A stretch of 64,000 nt of DNA from Fusarium oxysporum f. sp. lycopersici 4287 (GCF_000149955.1 NC_030993.1:2906650-2970649), one strand, 5' to 3'; shown: positions 1-11,013, numbered from the stretch's first letter. Program-made: numbers and translations. The notes: a model not told the origin generated them from the sequence alone.

Positions 1-1088
1 AGTATAGGGACCTGAGCGCCAAGTAAGGTGATCACGCCCAAGATAGAGACTCGTAACAACAAGTAAGAAGCAAAAGACTGCCAGCAGTGGTGCTATAAAC
101 CTGCGATACATGACTTCAACGAAGCAAAAAGCTCACCACATGAGTTCGTTGCTAATCTAGAAAATATGAAAAAAAGAAGAGAACGAACCGGGGCAGAGCA
201 AAGAGGATATTGGTTCAGTCACAACTAACAACCAACAGCAAGTTCCCTTGTAAGTGACAAGGGATCATACCAGGATGGGATGTGTATTTTTGGGTTGTCT
301 AAGCGCCCAAGTTAAGTGAGGATACCCCGGTTGTTTGATCTTCCTGGGCAGGCCAATGATGGCCCATAAGGCTGAAAGACATGTTTAGCACTTAACTTGA
401 TGACAATTTACTGAATAAATTCTGTACCTAACTATTTAACGTGTCTAGAAACTTCAAAAGCATAATTAAGTCTTCCCACAACTGAGAAGAGTAATGTAGA
501 TCTTCTTCTCGATGCAGCAGCACCCTGGACTTGAAGCTGCATGTTGGTTGTTAGTTATTGTTTGAAATCCACTCCTAAGATGACAGGATAGTTCATTGCA
601 ACCAACAACCAACATTTCACCATTAAGCAAGGACAGAAAATCACGAAAGGGGATCCTTAACTGATGCAGTTTCAGAGAGATCCCAGTGCCAAAGTCTTCT
701 GTTGATAGATACTTGGATACATGCCTGAGATGACTTTCAGAGACTTATACTGGACGATAGACATCATCGAGAATGTATAGTCCTACAAAAGAAGTCCTCT
801 ATATGTTCAAAACGGGACAATAAAGCAGTCATAAGAAACCAAAACAAGGAACGACCCAATGGTAGACTCTGCATGCGCCCCAAGTCCTCGGGTCCTGGTG
901 GCTCAACCAACAACTACACCCATGTAGGTTGAGTCTTGGAAACTGAGAGTAAGAGCAGAAAGCTTGGATCAGTGTAGAATAATAAGGAGGTGTTTCGACC
1001 CCCTAGTATCTTCATCGCGAATTACCATCTTGTATTTTCTCCGAGTCTCACTGGCCTCTCTCCATGTTGGAGTAACTCAACCTTCACG
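1..1088. other. Intergenic, no gene recognised
   Basis: I see no convincing coding region in the first 1.1 kb. The visible structure is a short sequence built on the words GGTTGTT/AACAACC: positions 223-237 are the exact reverse complement of 542-556, and 600-615 pairs with 541-556 at 15 of 16 positions, so 541-615 could form a stem with a loop of about 43 nt. A related CAACCAACAAC word occurs near 903. The stretch probably holds the promoter of the gene that starts at 1089. Confidence 0.5.
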
Positions 1089-1932
1089 ATGAGGTCTCTT
1101 TCCTTGTACCATCTACTAATAGTCTCTCAAAATTTCCCATCTTCAAGCCTCGGTCTCCATGTGGTATTTCCTCCTGTAACGAAAGCCCCTTTTCTTCCAC
1201 AACCGAGCAACATTCTCAAGCTATGGGCTATTAGCACTGAGCTCTCGACATGTGGCTATCTAGACGGTGATCCCAAAAAGAAGAGAACTGCCGATTCCGG
1301 TTTCAACTGTCGGGTTGATACACGCAATGGGCTTTGGGGCTTCTGCCCTACAACTGTTCTGACAGCTTCGGATTGTGGACTAGCGGGGAGTTGTGTTGAT
1401 CGTCATGATTGCTCAGATGGATGTGGCATGACTGGCAGTAAGGACTTGACGACATTTACTTGGTATGCACTACTATAGATCAACACTCCTGGGGCCAAGT
1501 ACTTACCTGAAGATTAGTGATCGCAAATCATTTTGTTCCATGGCCCTTCTCACCTTCGGCGTGGATCAGACATACTCCTACATCGCCTGCGGAACTAAAG
1601 CCACTACCGATCATTACTATATAACCCCAACCATTGGCACCACGACAACGTCCGAGTCCAGTAAATCAACCACATCAGAGACATCACAAACATCTTCAGT
1701 CACCTCTAGTGATACAGCATCAAGCACCACCGATATCACACAAAGCGCTTCGACAGAAGCGATAAGCAGTTCTTCGGAAGAGGATTCATCATCTGGAAGC
1801 TCCTCCCCTAATCTTGGTGCCATTATTGGAGGAGTCATTGGAGGGCTCATTGTTATCTGCGGTACCATAATTACGGCAATATTCTTGCTTCGAAGAAACC
1901 GAAGTAAGGATACACAGGCGGGCGCAATATAG
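1089..1932 (+). CDS. Cys-rich single-pass membrane protein (two exons)
   Basis: Exons 1089-1462 and 1518-1932; the 55-nt intron (GTATGC...TTAG) restores the join TTFTC-DRKSFC. The ectodomain has about eleven cysteines, including the run CGYLDGDP...NCRVDT...GLWGFCPTT. A Ser/Thr-rich, probably O-glycosylated stalk follows, then one membrane helix (GGVIGGLIVICGTIITAIFL) and a basic RRNR stop-transfer signal. This is the layout of a fungal wall or surface sensor-like family of unknown role. The first in-frame ATG is 1089. The N-terminus is only weakly hydrophobic, so the signal peptide or first exon is uncertain. The TAG at 1930 may not be the true end: the same frame stays open for 46 more codons to a TGA at 2071, ending in RRSPVELAA, a tail I associate with this family. 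A donor-like GTAAGG at 1904 offers an intron as the alternative. Confidence 0.65.
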
Positions 1933-2749
1933 CAAAATACAGAGGACCATTCCACGGGACGTTGGAGACGCAGCAAAACCAAAGAGCTACAAGAGCTTGG
2001 AGGCTGGAACATACATGAAATGCCAGTTAACGAACAGAATGAACGTCGAAGTCCAGTGGAACTTGCTGCGTGACTTGGCAGAGGAGGACATTTGAATGAG
2101 TATGGTCATCGATTAACAGGAGTTTTAGGCCATGGAATATTGCGTTATTAGTTATTAATGCAGCCATTGGATATGAGTCGCAAAAAAATTGAATTGTGAA
2201 ATATATGAGACATAAAATATACATGTTCAACCGAGAAAACCGCCGTGTCCAAGGGGCAGCTGGACTCCGATACGCCGTGGACCGATGATGCTAATAATAA
2301 ACCCGGGAGCGCCCCAAGGGGAGGCAAGAAAACTTGGAACCTTTATCCTGAGTGATGAAAAGACTTAGGTAAGTTTAGTATATTTTAGTAGATCTTTAGA
2401 CCAGTTAATCTTGGCACCCTTTTTTAAAGTCAGAAGTTTTCTTACCCCCGAAGCGCCCAAACCATCAAGTAAGGCAGAAGAAGTGACAGGACAAAAGTAA
2501 AGCAAGACACAGACCCGAAAGCAAGCATCGCAGTCCATGGCCATTGACAGTGAATGTGAATTGAGGCAGCAAAGTTTATCATGCCTCTTTTGTTTAACCC
2601 AAGACTCGCTTCCTCGAAAATGCTGTGGGTCAAAAACGCCCAATGCTCAGGTCTGGTTTCTGCTGCGGCCGTTAAAGTTAAAATATCGTACAAATGGTAA
2701 CATGACGGTCGTAAATTCGGCGAATGGGGTATTATATATGAAGTTACAC
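1933..2749. other. Intergenic between convergent genes
   Basis: The first 140 bases (1933-2070) stay open in the frame of the upstream gene and may be its true C-terminal coding sequence. From 2074 to 2749 I see no gene. ORFs in this part are short and do not resemble known proteins. The stretch should hold both 3' UTRs. Confidence 0.4.
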
Positions 2750-4903
2750 TCAGACAGGAGTCCAGTCCTTGAGCCATGGGTGAGATTGCTTCAACTCCGG
2801 AATGACAGCAGTGCTGAGGCTGCGCTCTCCAACTATGTTTCCCAGGGAGTGGTTGATCATTTGCAAAGTAGCACGGCGGGAGGGCTCGATAGCGACGGGA
2901 AGAGCAGTTGGGGGTGGAATTGGCGCAAGAGAGTTGGGAGAAGGAATGAGATCGAGGTTATCTGGAACGCTTGAGTCAAACTGACAAGTCTCTTTGCGGT
3001 AGCCAACATGCACTGAAGGTTCGAACGATGCATCATCCTTTGACCACCAAGTCCAATGGCGGTATTCTCGATGATGGCCTCGTTCAAGCCAAGGGTACAG
3101 ATCAGGCTCGATAGTTTCTTTGGGAATTGTACCAAAGGGGCGCCAACCGTAGAAGAGGGGCCATGGATCGCGAAGAGTCAGCGTATGACGATGCTGAAGT
3201 AGGGCAGCACGAGGAACAGCCGTGCTGAGATCATGGTAGGCAGTAGCTGTAGGGTCATCTTGATATGATTGAGGTGCCCCTGTCCATACCGCAGTAACAA
3301 TATCTGGGCGAGACAAGGTATCGTACGAACATCCCTCGTCGAGCGTAGTCAGATAGTTGCGAATGAAATCCAAGATTTTGGAGTTACCAAGAAGGAAGAG
3401 GCCATGCCACCACATGGCTACCCGAGGACGGCGGAGCAGAAAGATTTTGACGAGCATCTCGAAATCGCAGTGTTTGAAGGCGGGCTGAATGACGCTGGTA
3501 ATGGCAGCCAACCAGGGACTAACGAGGTTGCACTTGATATCTGGTTGCCAAAATATGCTCCAAAGGACTGGCCCCAGAGCGTAAGGATGCATGCTCAGCG
3601 TCATGTAGTAGCGTGCTTCCGCTGTGTACCGATGAATATTGGCTGCCTGATCAGCATCCATGGGGGTACTCTTTCGTGGTTTCAGAGATGGCCTAGGTAA
3701 ATGTGGTTCCAGCTTGGCCATGCGATAGAATGGAATTGCAAGGGCTGCAAGGAAGCCAGCCTTGATCGGTGACAGGGTACTTGGATCTTTAGATCGGCGG
3801 GGTTCATGGCCAATACCAAACAAGTTACAGAACTCGATCAAGAGGTCCGTAGCTTCGGTGGGAGCTGGGGGCACCGCATCGCTGTCAATCGAGACTTGAC
3901 CTTCAGTAGCAATGATGAAGCGCACGTCACTAGCGAACTTTGCATCCCATGGTGCACATGGGCCCCCTTGGCCATCGGCGGCCCAACCTGACTGTGACGC
4001 CAGAATCGCACAGAGCCAATGCACGAGCCGTGAGGAGACACCTTTGGGGAGATGAACCAGGATCTCATTCTGGGCGAGATCCCCGATCGTGTTAATCGGG
4101 ACTGGGCGGAGACAGGAGTCGGTGAAGTGGATCTTCCTGTTCTGGAGTTGCAGTAGTCGTGTCGAGAGAATGTAGGACCAACACACGGTCAAGATGGCGA
4201 GCCCTTGCGGGGCATTGGAGGCATCAGCGGTGCCAGCAGGATTGCCATAGTGGCAGGCGCTTGGATCTGAAGAGATGATGCAGTTGATGGGCGATGGATA
4301 GCTGAGGCGGAAATACTTGGTGGTGCCGGTAACGTTATCGAGGTCAAAATCTGGTCCGTCCCGAACGTGAGGTTCCGGATCCGGGACAAGCCAGGTGGGG
4401 GCTCCGGCCAGGACTCCCTTTGGCGGCACGGATTCGGGGAGAGGCGGCATATCCTGGAGCATGATAGACGGGTCGAGGCCAGGAGGAAAGGTGCCTCTTG
4501 GTAAGGCCAGTGCCTGGCTCACGAGCTGCTGCCATGTATAGCGACCATTATGAAAGATGCGGCGGACGTCGAGCTGCTTCGGAATCAGAGGATCGTCCAC
4601 ATTGTCGGCAACGGCAAGGAATTGCTGCTCGTTCAAGGTCGGGAAAGGTTTAGAGGACCAGAAGGAGTCCGGCGCAGTAGAAGCAGCGGTCAACTCAGTG
4701 ATTTGGGAGTCATGCGTTTCTCCCTCAACATCTGAATGAGCACTTGCATTTTCAGGCTGGGGTACAATGGCGGCTTCAGAGAGGCCAGTGACAACGGTAG
4801 AACTCCAAGCAAACGGGCGGTCGAAAGAATTGTCCAGTTCGTAGTCACCGTTGAGGACCCAGGACCGGACATGGTCCATTCCTAGGTCCCATGTCATCTT
4901 CAT
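2750..4903 (-). CDS. Hypothetical protein, 717 aa, no recognised domain
   Basis: A single uninterrupted exon of 718 codons starts at the ATG at 4903 (MKMTWDLGMDHVRSW) and ends at TGA at 2750. I do not recognise a domain. The protein is soluble-looking and rich in Trp and Pro, with a disordered stretch near residues 45-80. The middle (about residues 200-560) is aromatic and hydrophobic with several WxxxFW or MWWHGLF-like patches, and a Pro-rich linker lies near residue 660. No signal peptide or clear transmembrane helix stands out, although the segment around residues 375-395 is moderately hydrophobic. A long uninterrupted frame with normal codon use argues for a real gene. Upstream on its coding strand lies a CT-rich leader (5040-5150) like those of other fungal genes. 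Lineage-restricted function is likely but unknown. Confidence 0.7.
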   Translation of the reverse strand: MKMTWDLGMDHVRSWVLNGDYELDNSFDRPFAWSSTVVTGLSEAAIVPQPENASAHSDVEGETHDSQITELTAASTAPDSFWSSKPFPTLNEQQFLAVADNVDDPLIPKQLDVRRIFHNGRYTWQQLVSQALALPRGTFPPGLDPSIMLQDMPPLPESVPPKGVLAGAPTWLVPDPEPHVRDGPDFDLDNVTGTTKYFRLSYPSPINCIISSDPSACHYGNPAGTADASNAPQGLAILTVCWSYILSTRLLQLQNRKIHFTDSCLRPVPINTIGDLAQNEILVHLPKGVSSRLVHWLCAILASQSGWAADGQGGPCAPWDAKFASDVRFIIATEGQVSIDSDAVPPAPTEATDLLIEFCNLFGIGHEPRRSKDPSTLSPIKAGFLAALAIPFYRMAKLEPHLPRPSLKPRKSTPMDADQAANIHRYTAEARYYMTLSMHPYALGPVLWSIFWQPDIKCNLVSPWLAAITSVIQPAFKHCDFEMLVKIFLLRRPRVAMWWHGLFLLGNSKILDFIRNYLTTLDEGCSYDTLSRPDIVTAVWTGAPQSYQDDPTATAYHDLSTAVPRAALLQHRHTLTLRDPWPLFYGWRPFGTIPKETIEPDLYPWLERGHHREYRHWTWWSKDDASFEPSVHVGYRKETCQFDSSVPDNLDLIPSPNSLAPIPPPTALPVAIEPSRRATLQMINHSLGNIVGERSLSTAVIPELKQSHPWLKDWTPV

Positions 4904-7760
4904 TGTGACAGAGGAAGATGTGAGCTTGCTCTAAGTGGTCAGCCAGTGGGTGTAAGTGCTCAAGACGACAACAAGTCCACTTGACGCAGGGTTTTGGAGA
5001 ACCGGGCACAAGCAAAAGCAGAATCTCTTTCGACACAGGATAGAAGAGAGGAAAGGATAATAAAAAAAAAATTGAGGTGCGAGAGAGATTCGAGGTAGAT
5101 ATGAATGAGAGATATGGGGATAGAAAAGACAGGGGATAGTGTAACAGAGAAAAGCTGAGGATTCCGGTGGCCACCCACCCTGGGAGACGTTGTCTATGTA
5201 TAAGAAAAGAAGCAAGCAAGATGCAGCAGAACCGACTACAGTCAAAAGCGTAGAATTTCGGGCTGGGGCGGGTATGGCTGTATTTGGACTATTGATACGC
5301 GGCGGGCCTCATCTCGCATGCCCATTGTTTGTGCTTGTCAGTTGGACCATGATGCTTGTGTTTGACATCAGTTGTCCAAGCCATGACAATGTCCTTCCTT
5401 GACCATGCCATGTGTGTAGAGTACCGAGAAACTATAGCGGGTACCAACGCTGGTTGGGTATGGAACGGGCTCAGCTGGTTCAGCTGGGGGTGTAAATGGA
5501 GACGGAGATGGAGATGGAGTGTCGGAGGAGCCGGGCCAGAGTCAAAGGAGGATCTGAAAATGAACAGAACAGTTGAGAGGTTGAGAACGGGAGAGAGACA
5601 CTAGACAAAGAGGGTCAGAGAGCATCAGAGACAAGACACGGGAGCTTGCAGGAAACGTCAAAGTTGTGGACATATCAGAACCCCTGTCAAGGTTTTTGGT
5701 CTGGCAGCGTTTCAGCGACCGACAAGAAACAGAGCAAAAACAGTCTTGTTAAGATGGAGAAAAGCAACTTCAGGTGGTTCTGGTTGCAGCAAACTAGGCA
5801 ATTGGAGGGACGGGGGGGAAACATGGGTGTCACAAAGACAGGGAGCATAGTCTAATGAGGCGTACAATAACTACGAAGCGGAGATCAAGCCGTAGGCGAA
5901 GCGGAGATGGCGACGACAAGTTCGGCAGGGTAGAAACGAGATTAAGAATTAGCAGAAGCGTTGAAGAAAGGGAAAAAAAAAAAAAGAAAAGACGGTATAA
6001 GACAGACGAGGACATGACTGAGTCGAGTGGACATGGCTTGATGATGGAGGATGACGGTTTAGAGAGGGTTGAGTGGATGATGGGGCATTCAGCACGGGGC
6101 AGGGACAAGGGATATATCGACAGGGATGGGGCCTTCCACCTGTCTACTATTCTTTCTTTTCTTTTTCCTTTGCCTCCTCCACTTGAACACGCAGTTAGGT
6201 TACACTTTCACTTTACAGGCGGCTGTCAGTTGCGGCGTAGGGAGGTGCCGGACTGCAAGGTATCCCAATCCCAACATCTCTTGCTTGCATAAGGGCAGTT
6301 TAGTGAGGTGGATGTGGATGTGGTCGTGGAGGGGGAGGGTCATTTCTCTAGACACTTTTGTTAGTGTCAAGTCTTTGCTTTTGCTTGTGCTTGTCGACAA
6401 AGAGGCAGTGCGGCCGTTGAACGGTCCACGTTTCAACGCTATCAAGACCCTTTTGCTCCTCGATCGTCATACAAATGAGGGTGAATGACTCGCTAGATGC
6501 GGTCAAATAACTCCAGTAGTCGACCCCCATTAATAACAGAACCAATCCGTTTCAAAGGTCCCATCCTTGATATTGGGACGTCGGGATAATGGAACGGATT
6601 CCCCAACCCTCGACCTTTCAGCTGGGTCAATATGCACCATGTTGCGCCTCTAAGCTGCAGATGGCCTCGGCTTGATCAAGATATGTCATATGGGTCCGGG
6701 AGCCTCCATGTTGGTTGCACAGTGGTCGATGGACGTCCACCGCATATTCAGGGTTGACTCAGCATCAGCAACAGCATCATCATCAGCATCATCTGCAGCT
6801 GCAGGCGCAGGCGCAAATGCTATGCACCTGGGAGCTGGGGTACCTCTGCCGTAGCGTAGCGTTGCAGCGCGGGATCTGGAGTCTGTAGGCCAGTCGCTGG
6901 CGCCCATGACATCGCATGGCACGACAGATAGTCGTGATAGCCGCTGATTAAGTTGAGCTCGTGGACCAAGAGCCCGGCTGGCATTACAACCTGAGACACC
7001 TCATGTACGTGCGTGCGTACATACGTGCAGCGCAGTGTGCCTTTAGTGGCATGAATTACGTGCCGGCCTAGAGGGAAATACCTGAAAAAAGAAAGGTTGA
7101 GACTAAGACAGTCGGGCAGGACAAAAGAAAGCAGAGAGCCCCTAGACCCGAAAATGCAGTTTGACAGTGAGGAGACCTGGGTTTTGATAGCCTATTACTG
7201 GAGAAGAATAGGCTGTCATTACGATAGGCCGTTTTCTACCGGGAAAGCCTTTAGAGTAGCTGGTTGACTCTATCGTGGAATGCTATACCGTATTATCGCA
7301 AGTAGAGTACTTGTTCTGACAGGCAGTACCGTTATAGTGGCCAGCCAGTAACTTTAGTGCATTCTTAGCCATGATATTCCCGGCAGTCAGTATCTCGGCC
7401 TCTCCCGCCTTCCCTAGCCTCCCTTACTATTGGGTTGGATTATCACATCCACCCTCACATGAACGACCGATCCTACTCTGTTCTCACATTTTCTGTACGT
7501 CCTGTCACGCGCAGATCGATTCTCTTCAGAATTTCACACCCCAAGTGCATCCTCAACTGCGAAACCATTCGATAGGTTAAACTGAGGCACCTACGGATAC
7601 TTACACAAGCATCAACGGTACGCTTCCGAAACAGCGCTAGACTAGTTCGGTCCGGAATATTTCCTGCCTCAAAAAAATTGTCCTGCACCGACGATCAAGC
7701 AAACAACAGCCGGCGGCACGCGCAATCCTCCCAAGACTATCACACTGCACCGAATAGCCT
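4904..7760. other. Gene-poor 2.9-kb region with low-complexity tracts
   Basis: I find no convincing gene here. Next to the 717-aa gene lies a leader that is CT-rich on the minus strand (about 5040-5150). Low-complexity tracts follow: an A-rich purine run near 5964-5993, a pyrimidine tract at about 6142-6185, and a CAG/CATCAT trinucleotide-rich patch at about 6760-6815. At 7002-7029 there are 28 consecutive alternating pyrimidine-purine bases. Short ORFs over these tracts look like by-products of the repeats. The region probably holds divergent regulatory sequence and possibly unannotated non-coding RNA. Confidence 0.45.
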
Positions 7761-7855
7761 GTAAGTTTCCTCGATCGAACCATTGTTTGCTTCCTCGTCA
7801 AGCCACATGTTTTACATTGCGACATGGCACAAGGTTACTGACTTGATATCGGCAG
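7761..7855 (+). other. Probable 5' UTR intron of the Nop6-like gene
   Basis: GTAAGT at 7761 and GGCAG ending at 7855 flank 95 nt with a CTGAC branch-like site about 20 nt before the acceptor. No reading frame crosses it, so it would be a leader intron 64 nt before the ATG at 7920. Confidence 0.45.
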
Positions 7856-7919
7856 ATTCTGCATCCCCAGCTCCACCTATACGATACTATTTCAGAGCAA
7901 TCCACCGTAATCACCGACG

Positions 7920-9109
7920 ATGAAGAGCAAGCGCGCAAGAGAGGCCGCCGAGGTCGACGATAAGCCCATTGCTTCTGTTGATTCTGAGGCCCCAGCCAAG
8001 AAGCGCAAGCGCAGCGAGGATGATGGTGCCGATGTAAAGAAGGCTAAGAAGGAGAAGAGAGACAAGAAGTACAAGAAGGAATCGCGCAAGGAGCGCAAAG
8101 AGAAGCGCAAGAACCTCCAGGACCTCCCCGAACAGGACGATGACGAAGAGGCGGCCGAGGATGCTCCAATGGCTGAAGCTGATGACAGACCTGCGGATGC
8201 GCCAGTAGAGGCAGATAAGCCTGCGAAGAAGGACAAGAAGAAGAAGGACAAGAAGGCCAAAACCGACGAGTCACAACAAAAGGACGACGCCAGCGCCGAT
8301 GCCGAACCCAAGGAGGAACCAAAGAAGAGCAAGAAGGACAAGAAGAAGCAAAACAAGGCCTCCGAAACAACGACCACCAACGATGAATCTGCTGCCGGCG
8401 CCGATGCAGAGGCTGCTGATGGCAAAGGAGACCGTCACATTGTCTTCGTCGGCAACCTGCCCTTCACCGCCACTGCCGAAACAATCAAAGCCCACTTTGC
8501 CTCTCTCAACCCAGTGTCAGTTCGCTGCATGAGCGATCCCAAGGATAGCAAGCCCTGCCGTGGCTTTGCCTTTGTCGAGTTCGAGAAGGTCTGGCATATG
8601 CGAACATGTCTCGACAAGTTCCACCACTCCGAGTTCTCAGATGGTGTCTCTTATCCCCGCCGCATAAATGTCGAGTTGACGTAAGTTGCTCTCGTACTTC
8701 TGTCCTACATGATAACTCACCTCATTGCTTTGACTCCACACCCCTTTCCCTCAGCCTGATTCAATACAAAAGCACCTCGATTTGTGTAACCATCCCAGGG
8801 GTGACTACTCTTGACTTGACTCACGCTCACTACTGCTTCACCGACACTCACCTGCACGAACAGCAACTTCATACATGACTAGAACACACGCTAACTCTGT
8901 GTAACAGTGCCGGTGGAGGTGGCAAGACAAAGCAGCGCCAGGACAAGATCAAGGAGAAGAACCGCAAGCTCGACGAGAACCGCGCCAAGCGTATTGAGCG
9001 TGAGAGGATGGCAAAGGAAGAGAACAAGGGCAAGGGTGACACTCGCAAAGCTGGAGAGGATGGTATTCATCCAAGCCGACGTGCCCATATTCCTGGCAAC
9101 CGCTGGTAG
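7920..9109 (+). CDS. NOP6: Nop6-like nucleolar RRM protein (40S ribosome biogenesis)
   Basis: Exons 7920-8680 and 8908-9109; the 227-nt intron begins GTAAGT and ends AACAG. The N-terminal 170 residues are a long Lys/Glu-rich disordered tail with repeated KKDKK-type blocks typical of nucleolar proteins. An RRM follows at about residues 175-253, with RNP2 IVFVGNLPF and RNP1 CRGFAFVEF. The second exon is a basic coiled coil (KQRQDKIKEKNRKLDENRAK) ending in GIHPSRRAHIPGNRW. Yeast Nop6 is an RNA-binding factor of 90S pre-ribosomes and small-subunit maturation; I infer the same role. The stop at 9107 is TAG, and the same frame continues for 16 Lys-rich codons (ending RAKGVKLKKE) to a second TAG at 9158. 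No intron of normal size could remove the first TAG, so readthrough, editing or a recent stop are possible. Confidence 0.8.
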
Positions 9110-9160
9110 AAACAGCTTACCGGGCCTCGAGCCAAGGGTGTGAAGCTCAAGAAGGAGTAG

Positions 9161-10174
9161 GTTTGTGAGGGTCTCTGAATGTGTTTTAATGATTGTACTG
9201 GGATCGGATACACAAAAGTTGATTGTGCATTTATATGATAGTGAGAGATACCCAAAGGAAGTGGATCCTTGACCTCACGAAGAAGAGCATAGAACAGACG
9301 ATGAATTATATTTCTACATCCACAACTCCATTCGACTTATTTTGAGATATTTCTGCTTCAGGTGAAGGGCCTATATAAGCAGACTGTTGATCCCATATAT
9401 CAACAAGTGTAGACTGTAGGTTCTTTCCAGTTTACGCTCTAATTTAAGTGAACGTATACTCTATTGGGAGCTCTAACAAGCAATGCGATTTCTTTCGCCC
9501 ATAGCGACATACCAAAGAGACCAATTCATAATCAAGACAGACAAATTGACCGCTGCTGGAAGGAATCCAACGACTATACATCGCAAAAACAACTTGCCAA
9601 ACTGCAAGTCTCGGGATAGTGAATGCCAAATACGAGACATGATAGCCATGTTCATTCAATATACCTCCACAGGTAAAATGGACACTTGTCGAAGAAAATA
9701 TCACAAAACAATCGCAAGCAGTCATCTGTCTAAAGTGAAAACCGGTTCTTGAATTACTGGCAAAATCGGTATAAACTCCGCGAGGAGGCCACAGCATGAG
9801 ATATGAGCAAATAGAGATAAATAATAAAAAGCAACGGTTGGAAACACGTAACCGCAGATAGTAAAAACCCAAAATTCATTCAAGAACCGCCTCGCAAGTA
9901 AAAGCCATCGTCATATGCAGTTGCCTCCGCATGATCGTTGCGAGGGTCATGATCTGGGGACGGGTATCGGGCCTCGAGAAAAAAGCAATAGCCTAGCCCA
10001 GCCCAGCCGCTCCCAGGGGATATTCCGTCAAGAGCCGCCGTCTTGTATCGCAGAATGCCTATTAAACATTCGTCCTGAGTTCTTCGTGTCGTTTCGCGTC
10101 GTCCAGACGCTTTCGTTGAGAAAATCAAGCGCGTGCCTTGCCACGCGCGGGAATAGCGTTCATTAGATGGATAT
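9161..10174. other. Intergenic, nothing recognised
   Basis: This stretch lies between the tail-to-tail Nop6-like and Rac1 genes. It should hold both 3' UTRs. ORFs at 9444-10166 are short, overlap on both strands and resemble nothing I know. Confidence 0.4.
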
Positions 10175-11013
10175 CTACAGAATGGAGCACTTGTTCTTCT
10201 TTTGCTTCGAAGGTGTGGGTCGGGGGTTAAGAACAGCTCTAAACACGAGTTAGATACGCACTAGAGCACATAATCGCGATTGATGCTTACCGGATGGCCT
10301 CGTCAAAAACGCTCTTGAGGTTCCTTTGAGTGAGGGCAGAACACTCGAGGTACTTGTAGGCCTTGATCTCCTTGGCGCAAGTCAACGCCTGCTCGTACGA
10401 CACAGGCTCCATACGCTTTTGTCGGAGCGACTCGAGGGTGGAAGCGTCTTCTCGAAGATCAAGCTTGGTTCCGACAAGGATAATGGGAATGTTAGGCGCA
10501 TGATGATCAATCTCGGGATACCACTAGAGAGAGTGTCAGCGGAGTCGACGTGTTGTGGCGATAAGGGGGCGGCGTACCTTTGCCTTCACGTTGTCGAATG
10601 AAGGAGGGCTGACGATGGAGAAGCAGATGAGGAAGACGTCGGTCTGAGGGTATGAGAGAGGTCGCAGTCTGTCGTAATCCTCCTGACCAGCAGTATCCCA
10701 GAGGCCAAGGCTAATAGGCTTGCCATCTACCATAACACTCGCCGAGTAGTTGTCGAAGACAGTGGGGATGTATTCGCCGGGGAAGGCATTTGTGGTGTAG
10801 GAGATGAGTAGACAGGTCTGGAAGCACAGTCAGCGGAAGGCTCTTGTTATGAAAGCCATCGCGTTGTAAGCGGCTGTTTGTTGTCCGACATACCTTTCCA
10901 ACAGCACCATCACCAGTCACCACACACTGTAGCAGCGGTCAGCCAACCATGTATTGCGTCAGGTAACCATCGGCTCAACAAACCTTCAATGATTGCACGC
11001 CGGGCTGAGCCAT
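10175..11013 (-). CDS. rac1: Rac-type small GTPase (Rac1), five exons
   Basis: Exons in coding order: 11013-10984, 10926-10894, 10817-10578, 10523-10291, 10238-10175. They sum to 600 nt, i.e. 199 residues. Rho-family landmarks are all present: P-loop GDGAVGKTCL, switch [12 protein letters not shown], switch [22 protein letters not shown], a GTKLDL guanine-specificity motif, and a C-terminal CSIL box preceded by KKNK, predicting geranylgeranylation and plasma-membrane targeting. The residues follow Rac rather than Cdc42, including the N-terminus [16 protein letters not shown]. Rac1 in filamentous fungi controls polarised growth, actin and NADPH-oxidase activity together with Cdc42. The first two coding exons are only 30 and 33 nt. 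The 1.6-kb upstream region probably holds a long leader. Confidence 0.95.

Noticed and set aside
5830..6292. Overlapping ORFs on both strands (about 90 and 145 aa)
   Set aside because: They cover A-rich and CT-rich low-complexity tracts, and the translations are simple Arg/Lys/Glu or Ser/Leu/Phe strings without family similarity.
6672..6922. ORFs rich in Ala/Ser (plus) and Ala/Asp (minus) over a CAG/CATCAT patch
   Set aside because: The composition comes directly from the trinucleotide repeat; no conserved pattern outside it.
7892..8425. 177-aa minus-strand ORF rich in Ser, Phe and Leu
   Set aside because: It is the antisense shadow of the Lys/Glu-rich N-terminus of the Nop6-like gene.
8681..8907. 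A 90-aa ORF (8606-8878) running through the Nop6-like intron
   Set aside because: Good splice sites and the phase-correct join of the RRM to its basic tail show this is intron.
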